Positions 25,188 to 34,210 of a DNA stretch of 64,000 bases are shown in pieces (position 1 is the stretch's first letter; each line of letters begins with the position of its first letter). The position numbers and the translations under genes are program-made. Source of the stretch: Streptomyces sp. NBC_01298 (GTDB lineage Bacteria > Actinomycetota > Actinomycetes > Streptomycetales > Streptomycetaceae); NCBI RefSeq assembly GCF_035978755.1, contig NZ_CP108414.1:4340001-4404000 (forward strand), given 5' to 3'. The notes under the pieces are model-generated. The model had not been told where the DNA came from. It saw only the letters and a program-made list of their open reading frames with translations, and did not search any database.

Positions 25188-25538
25188 CTATTCAGTGTCC
25201 TTCGGGTGCCGAGTAGATGCGTAGACCAGAACGACGGTCGATGTCTCAGGGCTGACCAGGTAGCGCACGCGGCCGCCGCTTGTGACCTCGAACTCCCACT
25301 GGTCCAGAAGCGATCCCTTCCACTCCTTCGTGGCGAGTCTTCCACGGAGCTGATGCTGCCGGTTCCAGCTGTCACGCGACAACGGATCAGTGCGCAGCGA
25401 CTCAAGGCAGCGGTGGGCACTGGGCAGCGCCACGCGGCACAACTCCTCCCACCCCGTCACCGCATCGGTTGTCCCGAAGACGACGTTCCATCCGCTCAGC
25501 GGCGGAACGCTGACACGATCGCCCTTCTTCGGGCTCAC
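25188..25538 (-). CDS. Probable toxin of a type II toxin-antitoxin pair (RelE/ParE-like)
   Basis: 116 aa from GTG 25538, which overlaps the antitoxin stop (GTGA). The C-terminal half (WEFEVTSGGRVRYLVSPETS, then VVLVYASTRHPKD) has the strand pattern of RelE/ParE-type proteins: basic and aromatic, ending in a conserved H/K-rich tail. The N-terminus holds GWNVVFGTTDAVTGWEELC. RelE-like toxins cleave mRNA at the ribosome and ParE-like ones act on gyrase; which applies here is not clear. Encoded in the ~2 kb insert between two aminotransferase 3' ends. Confidence 0.68.
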   Translation of the reverse strand: MSPKKGDRVSVPPLSGWNVVFGTTDAVTGWEELCRVALPSAHRCLESLRTDPLSRDSWNRQHQLRGRLATKEWKGSLLDQWEFEVTSGGRVRYLVSPETSTVVLVYASTRHPKDTE

Positions 25539-26020
25539 CCGCCCACCTCGACCGGACCCAGGTCCTCCCCGTCGAGCGGGCGCAGCGCTTCCTTGAGCTG
25601 CTCCGGATCGGCGTTGATCCGGGCCGTCGCCCTCCAGGAGACGAGCGCCCGGTGTACAGCCTCCCTTGCACCCAGTTCTGCCGCATCGGAAAGTGCTTCC
25701 AGGAGTTCCACCGTGAAAGCGCGCATCTCCTCGCCGTCCAGGTGCCGCACCCACGGAAAGACTTCCGGCAATGCCAGCAGGAGTGAGCGGGCTCCGTCGT
25801 CGTGCTTCATGAGCGCGAGGAAGAGGCGGGATGCCGTCGTGAGGTTCTCCTCGGTGCGCTCCGCGTGCACGGCAGTCGTCAGCACCATGTCGGGCGCGTC
25901 CCGATGGGTGACGCGCAGAGCACCAAGGGCTGCAGCCCGGGCGGCCACGGCCTTCGGGTTTCTTGACAGGTCAGTGAACGACACCGACTCGGGCTCGGCT
26001 CCCAGGTAAGCAAGGCTCAT
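25535..26020 (-). CDS. Phd-like antitoxin
   Basis: 161 aa from ATG 26020. The N-terminus VSFTDLSRNPKAVAARAAAL, then DAPDMVLTTA, is the Phd/YefM-type DNA-binding and dimerization pattern. The C-terminal ~90 residues are an extra helical domain, longer than in ordinary Phd proteins, and presumably contact the toxin. The start codon directly abuts the 31-bp palindromic operator at 26021-26051, so autorepression is likely and the message may be leaderless. Coupled to the toxin gene by a 4-base overlap. Confidence 0.7.
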   Translation of the reverse strand: MSLAYLGAEPESVSFTDLSRNPKAVAARAAALGALRVTHRDAPDMVLTTAVHAERTEENLTTASRLFLALMKHDDGARSLLLALPEVFPWVRHLDGEEMRAFTVELLEALSDAAELGAREAVHRALVSWRATARINADPEQLKEALRPLDGEDLGPVEVGG

Positions 26021-26051
26021 ACTCAGACTGTACTCAGATTACAGTCTGAGT
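26021..26051. promoter_or_regulatory. Palindromic operator of the toxin-antitoxin unit
   Basis: Perfect 12-bp arms ACTCAGACTGTA and TACAGTCTGAGT around CTCAGAT, which itself repeats part of the arm. It touches the antitoxin start codon on the left and probably covers the promoter. Confidence 0.7.
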
Positions 26052-26142
26052 GCCAGTGATTCCTTCTTACCCGGACACACGCCAAGCTCAGGTTCTGATC
26101 AAGTCCCCGACTTCAGGTCGGCCCGGTGGCCAGCATTCCGTC

Positions 26143-27024
26143 ATGCAGACACCCACCGCCCCGCTGGCGGAACCGACACGATCCCCAGCCGCGAAGGACG
26201 CGCTTCAGGCAATCGTCACCGTGTTGGGGCTCGGGGGAGTCATCCTGACGGGTATCCAGTACTGGGCAGTGGACCGGTATCTCGCCCAATTCGGCGTGAC
26301 GCCCGAGGAAATCGGGCTGGACACGTCAGTCCTACTCACCCGCGCCGCTACCGCCCTGGTCTTCCTTGGGCTTTTGATCGTGCCGGCCCTGCTAGCACTC
26401 CCGAGCCTGTTTAGCATGGGCATGACTGAGGGGTCAGACCGCCGCCGTCTGGCAGCATTCCTATCGCGGCAGCTCCGGCAGCGCCCCGGGTTGCGGACCC
26501 TCGCGCTGTCAGCACTGGTGGGTGTGGCATGGGCGGCCGCATCCCTGGCTGAGAGCCCCATCATCATGCTGAGGGAAGGCTTGTGGGTCACGATGCTGGC
26601 GGCTGGAACCCTCATGGCGGCTCCCGCCCTGCACCTCGCGGGCAAACACAAGACCCTGGGACCACTGCTCCGCCTTTGCGTCATCGCCTTCATGATGACC
26701 GGCCTGTGCCTGATGAGCCTTGGTGATGTGATGGAGAAGCGCGGCATGAGAACTGCCGAGTCAGCCAATCTGGGATGGCTCGAGCAACTCCTTGGCATCC
26801 GTGCTCAGTACGTCCGGGCCGATTTCTCGGAGGTGGCCGGCAGTCCGACGCCCGAGGACGGGCCGATGCTCCATCTCGGCCAAGCAAGCGGAATTCACGT
26901 CCTCTACGACTGCTCATCTTCCACAGTGATCCGCAAAGCAGCCGTGCAGGTGCAGCTGACCACATACATCGGGCGAAGCCGGGATCTACTCGCCCACGAA
27001 GTCGAAGACTCGTGCCGACCCTGA
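26143..27024 (+). CDS. Membrane protein of unknown function in the 2-kb insert
   Basis: About 293 aa from ATG 26143. The open frame continues upstream to a GTG at 26050, but that start lies in the operator. Hydrophobic segments are ALQAIVTVLGLGGVILTGI, ATALVFLGLLIVPALLALP, LALSALVGVAWAAASLA, VTMLAAGTLMAAPALHLA and VIAFMMTGLCLMSLGDV, giving about five membrane helices, then a ~90-residue soluble C-terminus. No family is recognised. It reads away from the toxin-antitoxin pair and ends just before the displaced aminotransferase end. Confidence 0.65.
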   Translation: MQTPTAPLAEPTRSPAAKDALQAIVTVLGLGGVILTGIQYWAVDRYLAQFGVTPEEIGLDTSVLLTRAATALVFLGLLIVPALLALPSLFSMGMTEGSDRRRLAAFLSRQLRQRPGLRTLALSALVGVAWAAASLAESPIIMLREGLWVTMLAAGTLMAAPALHLAGKHKTLGPLLRLCVIAFMMTGLCLMSLGDVMEKRGMRTAESANLGWLEQLLGIRAQYVRADFSEVAGSPTPEDGPMLHLGQASGIHVLYDCSSSTVIRKAAVQVQLTTYIGRSRDLLAHEVEDSCRP

Positions 27025-27051
27025 GGCTGCACGCAGGTGCTCACGCCTTGC

Positions 27052-27110
27052 CCTTCTGCAAGCGCACCGACGTCCTGGAGGAGGCGGTGGAGCGGCTGCG
27101 GCGGCTCTGA
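27052..27110 (+). pseudogene. Displaced native 3' end of the aminotransferase gene
   Basis: The frame FCKRTDVLEEAVERLRRL followed by TGA is the end of the same aminotransferase. It starts with the 13-bp repeat CCTTCTGCAAGCG (27052-27064) shared with 25049-25061. It directly precedes the conserved chromosomal gene order (mannosyltransferase, ybjN, clpB), so it marks the right-hand chromosome junction of the whole array. Confidence 0.7.
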
Positions 27111-27234
27111 GCCGGGTGCACGCCGAAAGCGGCCAAGCCGCCGCCGGTCCCGGGGCCCGGCGGACTCGTCGTCGTAGTGTTTCCCCATCGTGGCGGCTCC
27201 GACCGGGGGGCGAGCCCCCAGAAGGTCGGGACGC

Positions 27235-28422
27235 ATGGCGACTCAGGCGACTCAAACGCTGTCGAGCGGTGCACTGCCCGGGCGGCGCACCGGCCGGGCC
27301 GGCCGGTTTCCGGGGGTCTTCCTCGCGCTCGGGGCGTACGCGGCCGTGCGCGCAGTCGGGGTGCTGGCGGTGGCCGTGGCGGCCTGGTGGAGCGGGCGCG
27401 GCCCCCTGCGGGTGCTCGGGGGGTCCTGGGACTCCGTCTGGTACCTGCGGATCGCCGAGCACGGCTACGGCCGGACCCAGGTCTACCCCGGCATCGGGTC
27501 CGTGCAGAGCGACTCCGCGTTCTTCCCGCTCTACCCCGTCCTGATCCGCTGCGCCTCCCTCGTGCTGCCCGGCTCCCTGACCGTCGCCGCGCTGGCCGTC
27601 GCCTGGATCGCCGCGGGCACGGCCGCCGCGGGGGTGTACCGGGTCGGGGAGCACCTGCTCGGGGCCCGCGCCGGGGTGCTGCTCGTCGCGCTGTGGGCCG
27701 CGCTGCCGCACGCCTTCATGCTGACCCTCGCCTACACCGAGCCCCTGCTGACCGCCTTCGCCGCCTGGGCCCTGTACGCGCTGCTGCGCGGCCGCTGGGG
27801 GTGGGCGGCGGGGCTCGCCGTCCTCGCGGGGCTGACCCGGCCCACCGGGATCGCGGTCGCCGCGGCCGTGACGGCGGCAGCCGCCTACGAGATCTGCCGG
27901 CGGCGGGGCCGCGCTCCCGCGCGGGTGTGGGCCGCCGGGGTGGCCGCGCCCGCGGGCTGGGCCTCGTACGTCCTGCTCGTCGGCGTGCACCGGGACGATC
28001 CGCTCGGCGGCTACTTCGCCGTCCAGAGCGGCTGGGGCTCGCGCTTCGACTTCGGCGCCGGGGCGCTGCGCTCCGCCCGGCACGCGCTGGGCTCGCCCGG
28101 GAGCGTGGAGCTCGCCACGACCGTGACGGTGGTCCTGCTGGTGGCGGCGCTGGTGCTCGCCGGGCTGCTGGCGGCCGACCGCCGGATCCCGCTGCCGCTG
28201 CTCGTGTACACCGGCGTGCTGCTGGTGATGACCTACGGCGGCGCCGGCTTCTTCGAATCGAAGCCGCGCTTCCTGCTGCCCGCGTTCACGCTGCTGCTGC
28301 CGGCGGCGGCCCTCATGGCGAAAGCCCGGCCGCGCACCGCGGTCGTGGTGACCGGGGTGCTGGCCGGGCTCTCGTACGCGTACGGGCCGTACCTGCTGCT
28401 CGTGTCCGGAGTGGCTCCGTGA
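27235..28422 (+). CDS. Polytopic mannosyltransferase/glycosyltransferase (PIG-V/GT39-like)
   Basis: 395 aa from ATG 27235 (the frame is open to 27190). Ten or so hydrophobic helices are seen. The first extracytoplasmic loop contains GGSWDSVWYLRIAEHGYG and SAFFPLYPVLIRC, the D-x-x-W-Y pattern of polyprenyl-phosphate-mannose-dependent GT-C enzymes, with Asp in WDS as likely catalytic residue. It would add mannose to proteins or lipids on the outer membrane face. First intact chromosomal gene right of the insertion array; its stop faces the convergent ybjN gene. Confidence 0.8.
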   Translation: MATQATQTLSSGALPGRRTGRAGRFPGVFLALGAYAAVRAVGVLAVAVAAWWSGRGPLRVLGGSWDSVWYLRIAEHGYGRTQVYPGIGSVQSDSAFFPLYPVLIRCASLVLPGSLTVAALAVAWIAAGTAAAGVYRVGEHLLGARAGVLLVALWAALPHAFMLTLAYTEPLLTAFAAWALYALLRGRWGWAAGLAVLAGLTRPTGIAVAAAVTAAAAYEICRRRGRAPARVWAAGVAAPAGWASYVLLVGVHRDDPLGGYFAVQSGWGSRFDFGAGALRSARHALGSPGSVELATTVTVVLLVAALVLAGLLAADRRIPLPLLVYTGVLLVMTYGGAGFFESKPRFLLPAFTLLLPAAALMAKARPRTAVVVTGVLAGLSYAYGPYLLLVSGVAP

Positions 28423-28447
28423 GGGGTGGTACGCGAACCGCGAGGAC

Positions 28448-29011
28448 CTAGTTGGTCTCGCTGTCGCCGCCCTCGGCGTCGTCGTCCTTCTTGTCGGCGG
28501 AGTCCGCCGAGTCGACGTCCTTCTCCAGTCCGAACTGCTCGACGAGCCACTTGTCGAACTCGATCGACGCGCGGACCCAGCTGACCGTGGAGGACACGAA
28601 GTGCTCCAGGTTCACGCCGGTGCCGATCAGCATCTGCGCCTCGCCGATCAGGCGGACGGAGCCGTCGTCGTGCGTGTGGCTGTAGACCTTGGGCCACAGC
28701 GTGCGGCGGTTCCAGTCGTCGATCGACTCGAGGAGCTGGGGCTTCTCGTCGATCTTGTGCGGGCGGTCGTAGAACGTCCGCACGGAGAAGACCTGCTGCT
28801 CGTCCTCGCCGCGGAACATGAAGTACGTGCGGAAGTCCTCCCACGGCGCCGCGAGGTCACCCTCGTCGTCGACGACGTACTTGAGCTCCATCTGCTCCAG
28901 GAGCTGCTTGACCAGGTCCTGGTCGGGGACGACGGGGCCCGCCGGTCCAGTGGCCTGCGGATCGGGCTGCTGCCCTCCGAAGTTCGGAATCGAGGCCGGG
29001 TCGATGCTCAC
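28448..29011 (-). CDS. YbjN-domain protein
   Basis: 187 aa from GTG 29011 (GAAGGGAAG upstream); the frame is open further but lacks family character. The YbjN domain runs from DLVKQLLEQMELKYVVDDEG through TYFMFRGEDEQQVFSVRTFY to SHTHDDGSVRLIGEAQM and FVSSTVSWVRASIEFDKWL. The family is chaperone-like or sensory in bacteria; the precise role in Streptomyces is not established. The C-terminal tail is very acidic. The position beside clpB is conserved in streptomycetes as I remember it. Confidence 0.85.
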   Translation of the reverse strand: MSIDPASIPNFGGQQPDPQATGPAGPVVPDQDLVKQLLEQMELKYVVDDEGDLAAPWEDFRTYFMFRGEDEQQVFSVRTFYDRPHKIDEKPQLLESIDDWNRRTLWPKVYSHTHDDGSVRLIGEAQMLIGTGVNLEHFVSSTVSWVRASIEFDKWLVEQFGLEKDVDSADSADKKDDDAEGGDSETN

Positions 29012-29121
29012 CGTGTGACTTCCCTTCGTGCGGATGCCGCCATCCTCCCCCATCGCGCCCACCCCGTGTCCACCCCCGCAGCCACGATCCGCTCCGGGCG
29101 GACAGGAGTAGGGCCCCGGTA

Positions 29122-29152
29122 AGCCGGGCCCCGGGGATTCCGAGGCCCGGCT
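29122..29152 (-). terminator. Hairpin downstream of clpB
   Basis: 9-bp arms AGCCGGGCC and its complement around a 13-base loop, in the 187-base gap between clpB and the ybjN gene. Confidence 0.5.
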
Positions 29153-29198
29153 GAGGCGGTATTGCGCCGGATTGCAGTGCCTTGTTACCGCCGGGTCG

Positions 29199-31784
29199 CT
29201 ACAGCGCCTTGCCGACCAGGAGGTCGTCGCCCGCTACCGAGACGCGGACCGTGTCGCCGTCGCGGACCTCGCCCGCGAGGATCTCCTTGGCCAGGCGGTC
29301 GCCGATGGCCGTCTGGATCAGGCGGCGCAGGGGGCGGGCGCCGTACGCCGGGTCGTTGCCCTTCTCCGCCAGCCAGGCCAGGGCTTCCGGCGTGACGTCC
29401 AGGATCAGGCGGCGTTCCGCCAGGCGCTTGGCCAGGCGGCCGATCTGGAGCTCGGCGATGTGGGCCAGCTCGGCCCCGCTCAGGGCGGAGAAGACCACCA
29501 GGTCGTCCAGGCGGTTGAGGAACTCCGGCTTGAAGGAGGCCCGCACCACGTCCATGACCCGGGCCTTCTTCTCGTCCACACCTGTGGACGGATCCATGAG
29601 GAACTGGCTCCCCAGGTTCGAGGTCAGGATCAGGATCGTGTTGCGGAAGTCCACCGTGCGGCCCTGGCCGTCCGTGAGGCGGCCGTCGTCGAGGACCTGG
29701 AGCAGGACGTCGAAGACCTCGGGGTGGGCCTTCTCGACCTCGTCCAGGAGGACGACGCTGTACGGGCGGCGCCGGACGGCCTCCGTCAGCTGGCCGCCCT
29801 CCTCGTAGCCCACGTAGCCGGGCGGGGCGCCGACGAGGCGGGCCACGCTGTGCTTCTCGCCGTACTCCGACATGTCGATGCGGATCATGGCCCGCTCGTC
29901 GTCGAAGAGGAAGTCGGCGAGGGCCTTGGCCAGCTCCGTCTTGCCCACGCCCGTGGGCCCGAGGAAGAGGAACGAGCCCGTCGGCCGGTCCGGGTCCGCG
30001 ATGCCCGCGCGGGTGCGGCGCACGGCGTCGGAGACGGCGCGCACGGCCTCGCCCTGGCCGATCAGGCGCCGGCCCAGCTCCTCCTCCATGCGCAGCAGCT
30101 TCTGGGTCTCGCCCTCCAGGAGGCGGCCGGCCGGGATGCCCGTCCAGGCGCCGACCACGTCCGCGATGTCGTCCGGGCCCACCTCGTCCTTGACCATGGT
30201 GTCCTTCGACACCTCGGCCTCGGCCTCCGTGGCGTCCGCGAGCTCGCGCTCCAGGGCCGGGATCTCCCCGTAGAGCAGCTGGGAGGCGGTGTCGAAGTCC
30301 CCGTCGCGCTGGGCGCGCTCGGCCTGGCCGCGCAGGTCGTCCAGGCGCTCCTTGAGCTCGCCGACCCGGTTGAGGGACTGCTTCTCCTTCTCCCAGCGGG
30401 CGGTGAGGCCCCGCAGGTCCTCCTCCTTGTCCGCGAGGTCCTTGCGGATCTTGTCCAGGCGCTCGCGCGAGGCGGCGTCGGACTCGTTGTTCAGGGCCAG
30501 CTCCTCCATGCGCAGGCGATCGACCGAGCGCTGGAGCTCGTCGATCTCCAGCGGCGAGGAGTCGATCTCCATGCGGAGCCGGGACATGGACTCGTCGACG
30601 AGGTCGATGGCCTTGTCCGGCAGGAAGCGGGAGGTGATGTAGCGGTCGGAGAGGGTGGCGGCGGCGACGAGCGCGCTGTCGTTGATGACGACCTTGTGGT
30701 GGGCCTCGTAGCGGCCCTTGAGCCCGCGCAGGATCGCGATGGTGTCCTCGACGCTCGGCTCCGCCACCAGCACCTGCTGGAAGCGCCGCTCCAGCGCCGG
30801 GTCCTTCTCGATCCGCTCGCGGTACTCGTCGAGGGTGGTCGCGCCGACCATGCGCAGCTCGCCGCGGGCCAGCATGGGCTTGAGCATGTTGCCCGCGTCC
30901 ATGGAGGAGTCCCCGCCGGCGCCCGCGCCGACGACGGTGTGCAGCTCGTCGATGAAGGTGATGATCTGGCCGTCGCTGGCCTTGATCTCCGAGAGGACCG
31001 TCTTGAGCCGCTCCTCGAACTCGCCGCGGTACTTGGCACCGGCCACCATCGCGCCGAGGTCCAGGGAGACCAGCCGCTTGTTCTTCAAAGACTCGGGGAC
31101 GTCGCCCTTGACGATGCGCTGGGCCAGGCCCTCGACGACGGCGGTCTTGCCGACGCCGGGCTCACCGATGAGCACCGGGTTGTTCTTCGTCCGGCGCGAG
31201 AGCACCTGGACGACGCGGCGGATCTCGTGGTCGCGGCCGATGACGGGGTCGAGCTTGCCCTCGCGGGCGGCCGCCGTGAAATCGGTGCCGAACTTCTCCA
31301 GGGCCTTGTACTGGCCCTCGGGGTCGGGGGTGGTCACCCGCCGCCCTCCTCTTGAGTTCTCGAAGGCCTCGCGCAGCTTCTTCGCGGTCGCGCCCTGGGC
31401 TGAAAGGAGCTCGCCGGCCGCGCCGCCCTTGGCGGCGAGGGCGATGAGCAGGTGTTCGGTGGAGAGGTACTCGTCGCCGAGCTTCCCGGCCTGCGCGTCG
31501 GCCTCGGCCAGTACGGCGAGCAGCTCGCGGGTGGGCTGCGGGGGCGCGACCGTGGAGCCCGTGACGCTGGGCAGGGCGGCGAGCAGCCGGTCCGCTCCGG
31601 CGCGTACGGCGGCCTGGTCGGCGTCGGTCGCGGCGAGCAGGTCGGTGATGTTCTCGTTGTCCTCGCCGGCGAGCAGCGCCAGCAGCAGGTGTGCGGGCGT
31701 CAGGTCGGCGTGCCCGTCCTTGACGGCCCTGGTCGTGGCCGCGTTCAGCGCGTCCCGGCTCCGGTTGGTCAGCTCGGCATCCAC
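29199..31784 (-). CDS. clpB: ClpB protein disaggregase
   Basis: 861 aa from ATG 31784. It has the N-terminal Clp-N repeats ([20 protein letters not shown], then [20 protein letters not shown]), AAA1 with Walker A GEPGVGKT, the long coiled-coil M-domain ([20 protein letters not shown]), and AAA2 with Walker A GPTGVGKT and the [20 protein letters not shown]alker B region. It rescues aggregated proteins together with DnaK/DnaJ/GrpE, encoded 3-7 kb away. A HAIR operator lies at 31840-31860, so HspR repression is expected. Length is normal for the family. Confidence 0.97.
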   Translation of the reverse strand: MDAELTNRSRDALNAATTRAVKDGHADLTPAHLLLALLAGEDNENITDLLAATDADQAAVRAGADRLLAALPSVTGSTVAPPQPTRELLAVLAEADAQAGKLGDEYLSTEHLLIALAAKGGAAGELLSAQGATAKKLREAFENSRGGRRVTTPDPEGQYKALEKFGTDFTAAAREGKLDPVIGRDHEIRRVVQVLSRRTKNNPVLIGEPGVGKTAVVEGLAQRIVKGDVPESLKNKRLVSLDLGAMVAGAKYRGEFEERLKTVLSEIKASDGQIITFIDELHTVVGAGAGGDSSMDAGNMLKPMLARGELRMVGATTLDEYRERIEKDPALERRFQQVLVAEPSVEDTIAILRGLKGRYEAHHKVVINDSALVAAATLSDRYITSRFLPDKAIDLVDESMSRLRMEIDSSPLEIDELQRSVDRLRMEELALNNESDAASRERLDKIRKDLADKEEDLRGLTARWEKEKQSLNRVGELKERLDDLRGQAERAQRDGDFDTASQLLYGEIPALERELADATEAEAEVSKDTMVKDEVGPDDIADVVGAWTGIPAGRLLEGETQKLLRMEEELGRRLIGQGEAVRAVSDAVRRTRAGIADPDRPTGSFLFLGPTGVGKTELAKALADFLFDDERAMIRIDMSEYGEKHSVARLVGAPPGYVGYEEGGQLTEAVRRRPYSVVLLDEVEKAHPEVFDVLLQVLDDGRLTDGQGRTVDFRNTILILTSNLGSQFLMDPSTGVDEKKARVMDVVRASFKPEFLNRLDDLVVFSALSGAELAHIAELQIGRLAKRLAERRLILDVTPEALAWLAEKGNDPAYGARPLRRLIQTAIGDRLAKEILAGEVRDGDTVRVSVAGDDLLVGKAL

Positions 31785-31839
31785 GTGCGCCTTCTCCCTT
31801 CCTCTCCTGTGTGTGCTTTACATGAGTAACCTGCACAAA

Positions 31840-31860
31840 GTTGAGTCTATTCCACTCAAG
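31840..31860. promoter_or_regulatory. HAIR operator (HspR site) upstream of clpB
   Basis: GTTGAGT-N7-ACTCAAG, one mismatch from the known HspR consensus CTTGAGT-N7-ACTCAAG. It lies between divergent clpB and the oxidoreductase gene at 31884. Confidence 0.88.
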
Positions 31861-31883
31861 GTGGAGGGACGTACCCTTCGCGC

Positions 31884-32330
31884 ATGTCGACTCCCAGCCC
31901 GGCCGGCACGGCCCGCCCGCCCCAGGACGTACTCAACCCGACGCCGGAGTACCTCGCCTTCTGGCGGGAGCGGCACATCTGCACGCTGACCACCCACCGC
32001 CCCGACGGCAGCCCGCACGTGGTCCCGGTGGGCGTGACGTACGACCCGGAGGCCGGGCTGGCACGGGTGATCAGCAATAAGCACAGCAAGAAGGTCCGCA
32101 ACGTGCTGGCGTCGCAGGGCGGTCCGCAGGGCGGGGCCCGGGTGGCGGTGTGCCAGCTGGAGGGGCGGCGCTGGGCGACCCTGGAGGGCCGCGCGGTGGT
32201 CCGTGACGACGAGGCCTCGGTCGCGGAGGCGGTACGCCGCTACGCGGAGCGCTACGGGCGGACGCCCTCGCCGAACCCGGACCGGGTGGTCGTGGAGATC
32301 AGCCTGGAGCGGGCGATGGGGCGCGCGTAG
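31884..32330 (+). CDS. F420/FMN-dependent PPOX-fold oxidoreductase
   Basis: 148 aa. The split-barrel pattern is clear: [34 protein letters not shown] and [20 protein letters not shown]. Small actinobacterial members bind F420 or FMN and reduce small molecules such as biliverdin or quinones; the substrate here is not known. It is divergent from clpB and shares the intergenic HAIR region, so partial heat-shock control is possible. Confidence 0.85.
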   Translation: MSTPSPAGTARPPQDVLNPTPEYLAFWRERHICTLTTHRPDGSPHVVPVGVTYDPEAGLARVISNKHSKKVRNVLASQGGPQGGARVAVCQLEGRRWATLEGRAVVRDDEASVAEAVRRYAERYGRTPSPNPDRVVVEISLERAMGRA

Positions 32331-32426
32331 TCGCGCGGGCCCCGCTGGACCGCGTCCCGTTGGACGACGTCCCGTTCGGCCGGGCCCCGTTCAACTACGT
32401 CCGGTTCAAGGACTGGACACGAACAT

Positions 32427-32470
32427 CACAGCGGCGCCATCGTGGTCAGGTCCACGATGGCGCCGCTGTG
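32427..32470. terminator. Strong terminator between convergent genes
   Basis: Perfect 19-bp arms (CACAGCGGCGCCATCGTGG) around TCAGGT, between the oxidoreductase and the - strand Rieske-like gene. Confidence 0.8.
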
Positions 32471-32514
32471 TGGGGGGTAGCACCTGAGCGATTTGCGACG
32501 ACAGGGGAATCGCT

Positions 32515-32826
32515 TCAGGCACTGCGGGGGGTGGCGGCGGAGTCGGGTTCGAAAAGTTGGTGATCACGCTGGTCCAGATTGACGAAGACCATGCCGTACC
32601 GGATCTCGCAGCGGACGGGCTGCGGCGCGCCCCGGGGGCGACGCAGACAGCGGTAGGCGCGGACGTCCTCGTCCTCTTCCCGCACCACGACGATGGGCTG
32701 GCCGAAGAGGGTGACCTTCAGCGAGTCACCGGCGTAAGGAATGGCACTGGTCAGATCGATGAACTGCCAGCCGGAGCGGTATGCCGATGCCATTTCACGG
32801 CGGAATCCGTGGTCGTCGGGGGTCAT
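32515..32826 (-). CDS. Rieske-like small protein lacking iron-sulphur ligands
   Basis: 103 aa. The strand order of a Rieske domain can be followed: SLKVTLFGQPIVVVREEDED, then VRAYRCLRRPRGAPQPVRCE and IRYGMVFVNLDQRDHQLFE. The C-x-H...C-x2-H cluster motifs are absent: CLRRPRG stands where a C-P-H-R-G type motif would be. It is probably a non-cluster-binding derivative used for binding. The start ATG 32826 overlaps the stop of the secreted-peptide gene. The function is unknown. Confidence 0.62.
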   Translation of the reverse strand: MTPDDHGFRREMASAYRSGWQFIDLTSAIPYAGDSLKVTLFGQPIVVVREEDEDVRAYRCLRRPRGAPQPVRCEIRYGMVFVNLDQRDHQLFEPDSAATPRSA

Positions 32827-33023
32827 CAGGAAACCTGCGCAGGGATGGTGTCCCAGCCGAAGTCGTTCCCGACCTTGTTCTCGACGGACGTACTGGCACT
32901 GGTGTCAGCGCTTCCCGTGTCCCCGTTGACAGCGGCGACTGCCCCAAAAATCGCGGCGACGGAGAAAACAACGGCAAGCGCCGAGCGAAGCATTCTCTTA
33001 TACATGGTCGGCTTCGTCCTCAC
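32826..33023 (-). CDS. Short secreted peptide precursor
   Basis: 65 aa from GTG 33023 (GGGGGAGAAG upstream); ATG 33005 is an alternative giving 59 aa. The signal peptide is KRMLRSALAVVFSVAAIFGA with a likely cleavage near VAAVNGDT. The mature part is only ~35 residues, Ser/Thr/Asp-rich, ending VGNDFGWDTIPAQVS. It is divergent from the LuxR-type gene and coupled to the Rieske-like gene. Signalling peptide, surface peptide or modified peptide are all open. Confidence 0.65.
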   Translation of the reverse strand: MRTKPTMYKRMLRSALAVVFSVAAIFGAVAAVNGDTGSADTSASTSVENKVGNDFGWDTIPAQVS

Positions 33024-33108
33024 TTGATGGAATCTTCTCCCCCGCACTGACAGACGATGGCTCATTCAGGCACGTCAGTGCCACAGGGACGATGCATCAT
33101 GTTCTTAC

Positions 33109-34143
33109 ATGTTCAGGACCCTGGGGGGTGGAGATTTGACGCAGAGCACAACAAACCCGACACATCACCACCCCGTCACAGAGATGTGCGCCGAGGGAAC
33201 GCGGCTCTACGCAGCGGCCCTGAGCACCGGCCGCGTCGCCCGCGGTGAAGTGAAGAACGCCCCCTGCCTGCTCGAATTCGCGCTGCTGCGCCCCGACCCG
33301 GACGACGCGAACCAACTGCGCGCGGTTCCCCCGTCCGTCGCGCTCGCCCAGCGCCTCCACCCGATCGAACGCGAGATCCAGGACCGCCGGCGAACCGCCG
33401 TGGACCTCACCGACGCTTTCGAGCCGTTCCTCGCCCTCAGCGCCCGGAGCCCCGCCAACACCCACGCGATCACGGTGCTGGAGGGATTCGACCAGATCAA
33501 CGCCGCCATCGACCTGGCCACCTCCGAGTGTCACACCGAGGCCCTGACCGTCCAGCCGGGTGGCGCCCGGCCGACGTTCAGCCTCAGCCAGTCCCTCGAG
33601 CGCGCCTCGCCGATGATCGACCGCGGGGTGAAGATCCGTACGCTCTACCAGCACACCGTGCGGCACAGCCAGGGCACGCTCGCCTATGTGGACAGGATCT
33701 CCACGGGCAAGGTCGAGATCCGCACACTGGAGGAGCTCATCGAGCGTCTCATGATCTTCGACCGTACCGTGGCCTTCATCCCCGCGAGCCATGATCGGCG
33801 CGTCGCCCTGGAACTGCGGCACCCGGGGCTGATCGAGTACCTCATCAAGGTCTTCGAGCAGCTGTGGCGCAGGGCCGTGCCGCTGAACGACAAGGTCACG
33901 TACACGCACAGCCCGGACGGGATCTCCGGCGTGCAGCGCTCCATCGCCCACCTCCTCATCGAGGGGCACGTCGACGAGGCCATCGCCCGGCGCCTGGGCA
34001 TGAACGTGCGCACCTGCCGCGCGCACATCGCCAAACTGGCCACCGCCCTGGGCAGCGGCAGCAGGGCCCAGCTGGGCTACCTCATCGCCGAGTCCGGCAT
34101 CCTGCACGACTCGGGCCCCGGGGACGCCGAGGGGCTGCCGTAG
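33109..34143 (+). CDS. LuxR-type HTH regulator with TrmB-like N-terminus
   Basis: 344 aa from ATG 33109; TTG 33136 behind GGGGGG is an alternative. The C-terminal LuxR helix-turn-helix is HLLIEGHVDEAIARRLGMNV, then RTCRAHIAKLATALGSGSRA. The N-terminal and central parts (AVDLTDAFEPFLALSARSPA; ALTVQPGGARPTFSLSQSL; RGVKIRTLYQHTVR) resemble Streptomyces regulators with a phospholipase-D-like/TrmB sensory fold. It is divergent from the secreted-peptide gene across 85 bases, which suggests it controls that unit. Confidence 0.8.
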   Translation: MFRTLGGGDLTQSTTNPTHHHPVTEMCAEGTRLYAAALSTGRVARGEVKNAPCLLEFALLRPDPDDANQLRAVPPSVALAQRLHPIEREIQDRRRTAVDLTDAFEPFLALSARSPANTHAITVLEGFDQINAAIDLATSECHTEALTVQPGGARPTFSLSQSLERASPMIDRGVKIRTLYQHTVRHSQGTLAYVDRISTGKVEIRTLEELIERLMIFDRTVAFIPASHDRRVALELRHPGLIEYLIKVFEQLWRRAVPLNDKVTYTHSPDGISGVQRSIAHLLIEGHVDEAIARRLGMNVRTCRAHIAKLATALGSGSRAQLGYLIAESGILHDSGPGDAEGLP

Positions 34144-34210
34144 CCCCGCTGACGGCTGGGGGCGGGCCCGGGACGGGTCGCGGGCGGCTACGGCCGGCGG
34201 ACACGCGCGG

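Noticed and set aside
29172..31355. Very long + strand open frame (727 codons) opposite clpB
   Set aside because: It mirrors clpB codon bias in a high-GC genome, has no family motif, and the clpB reading is certain.
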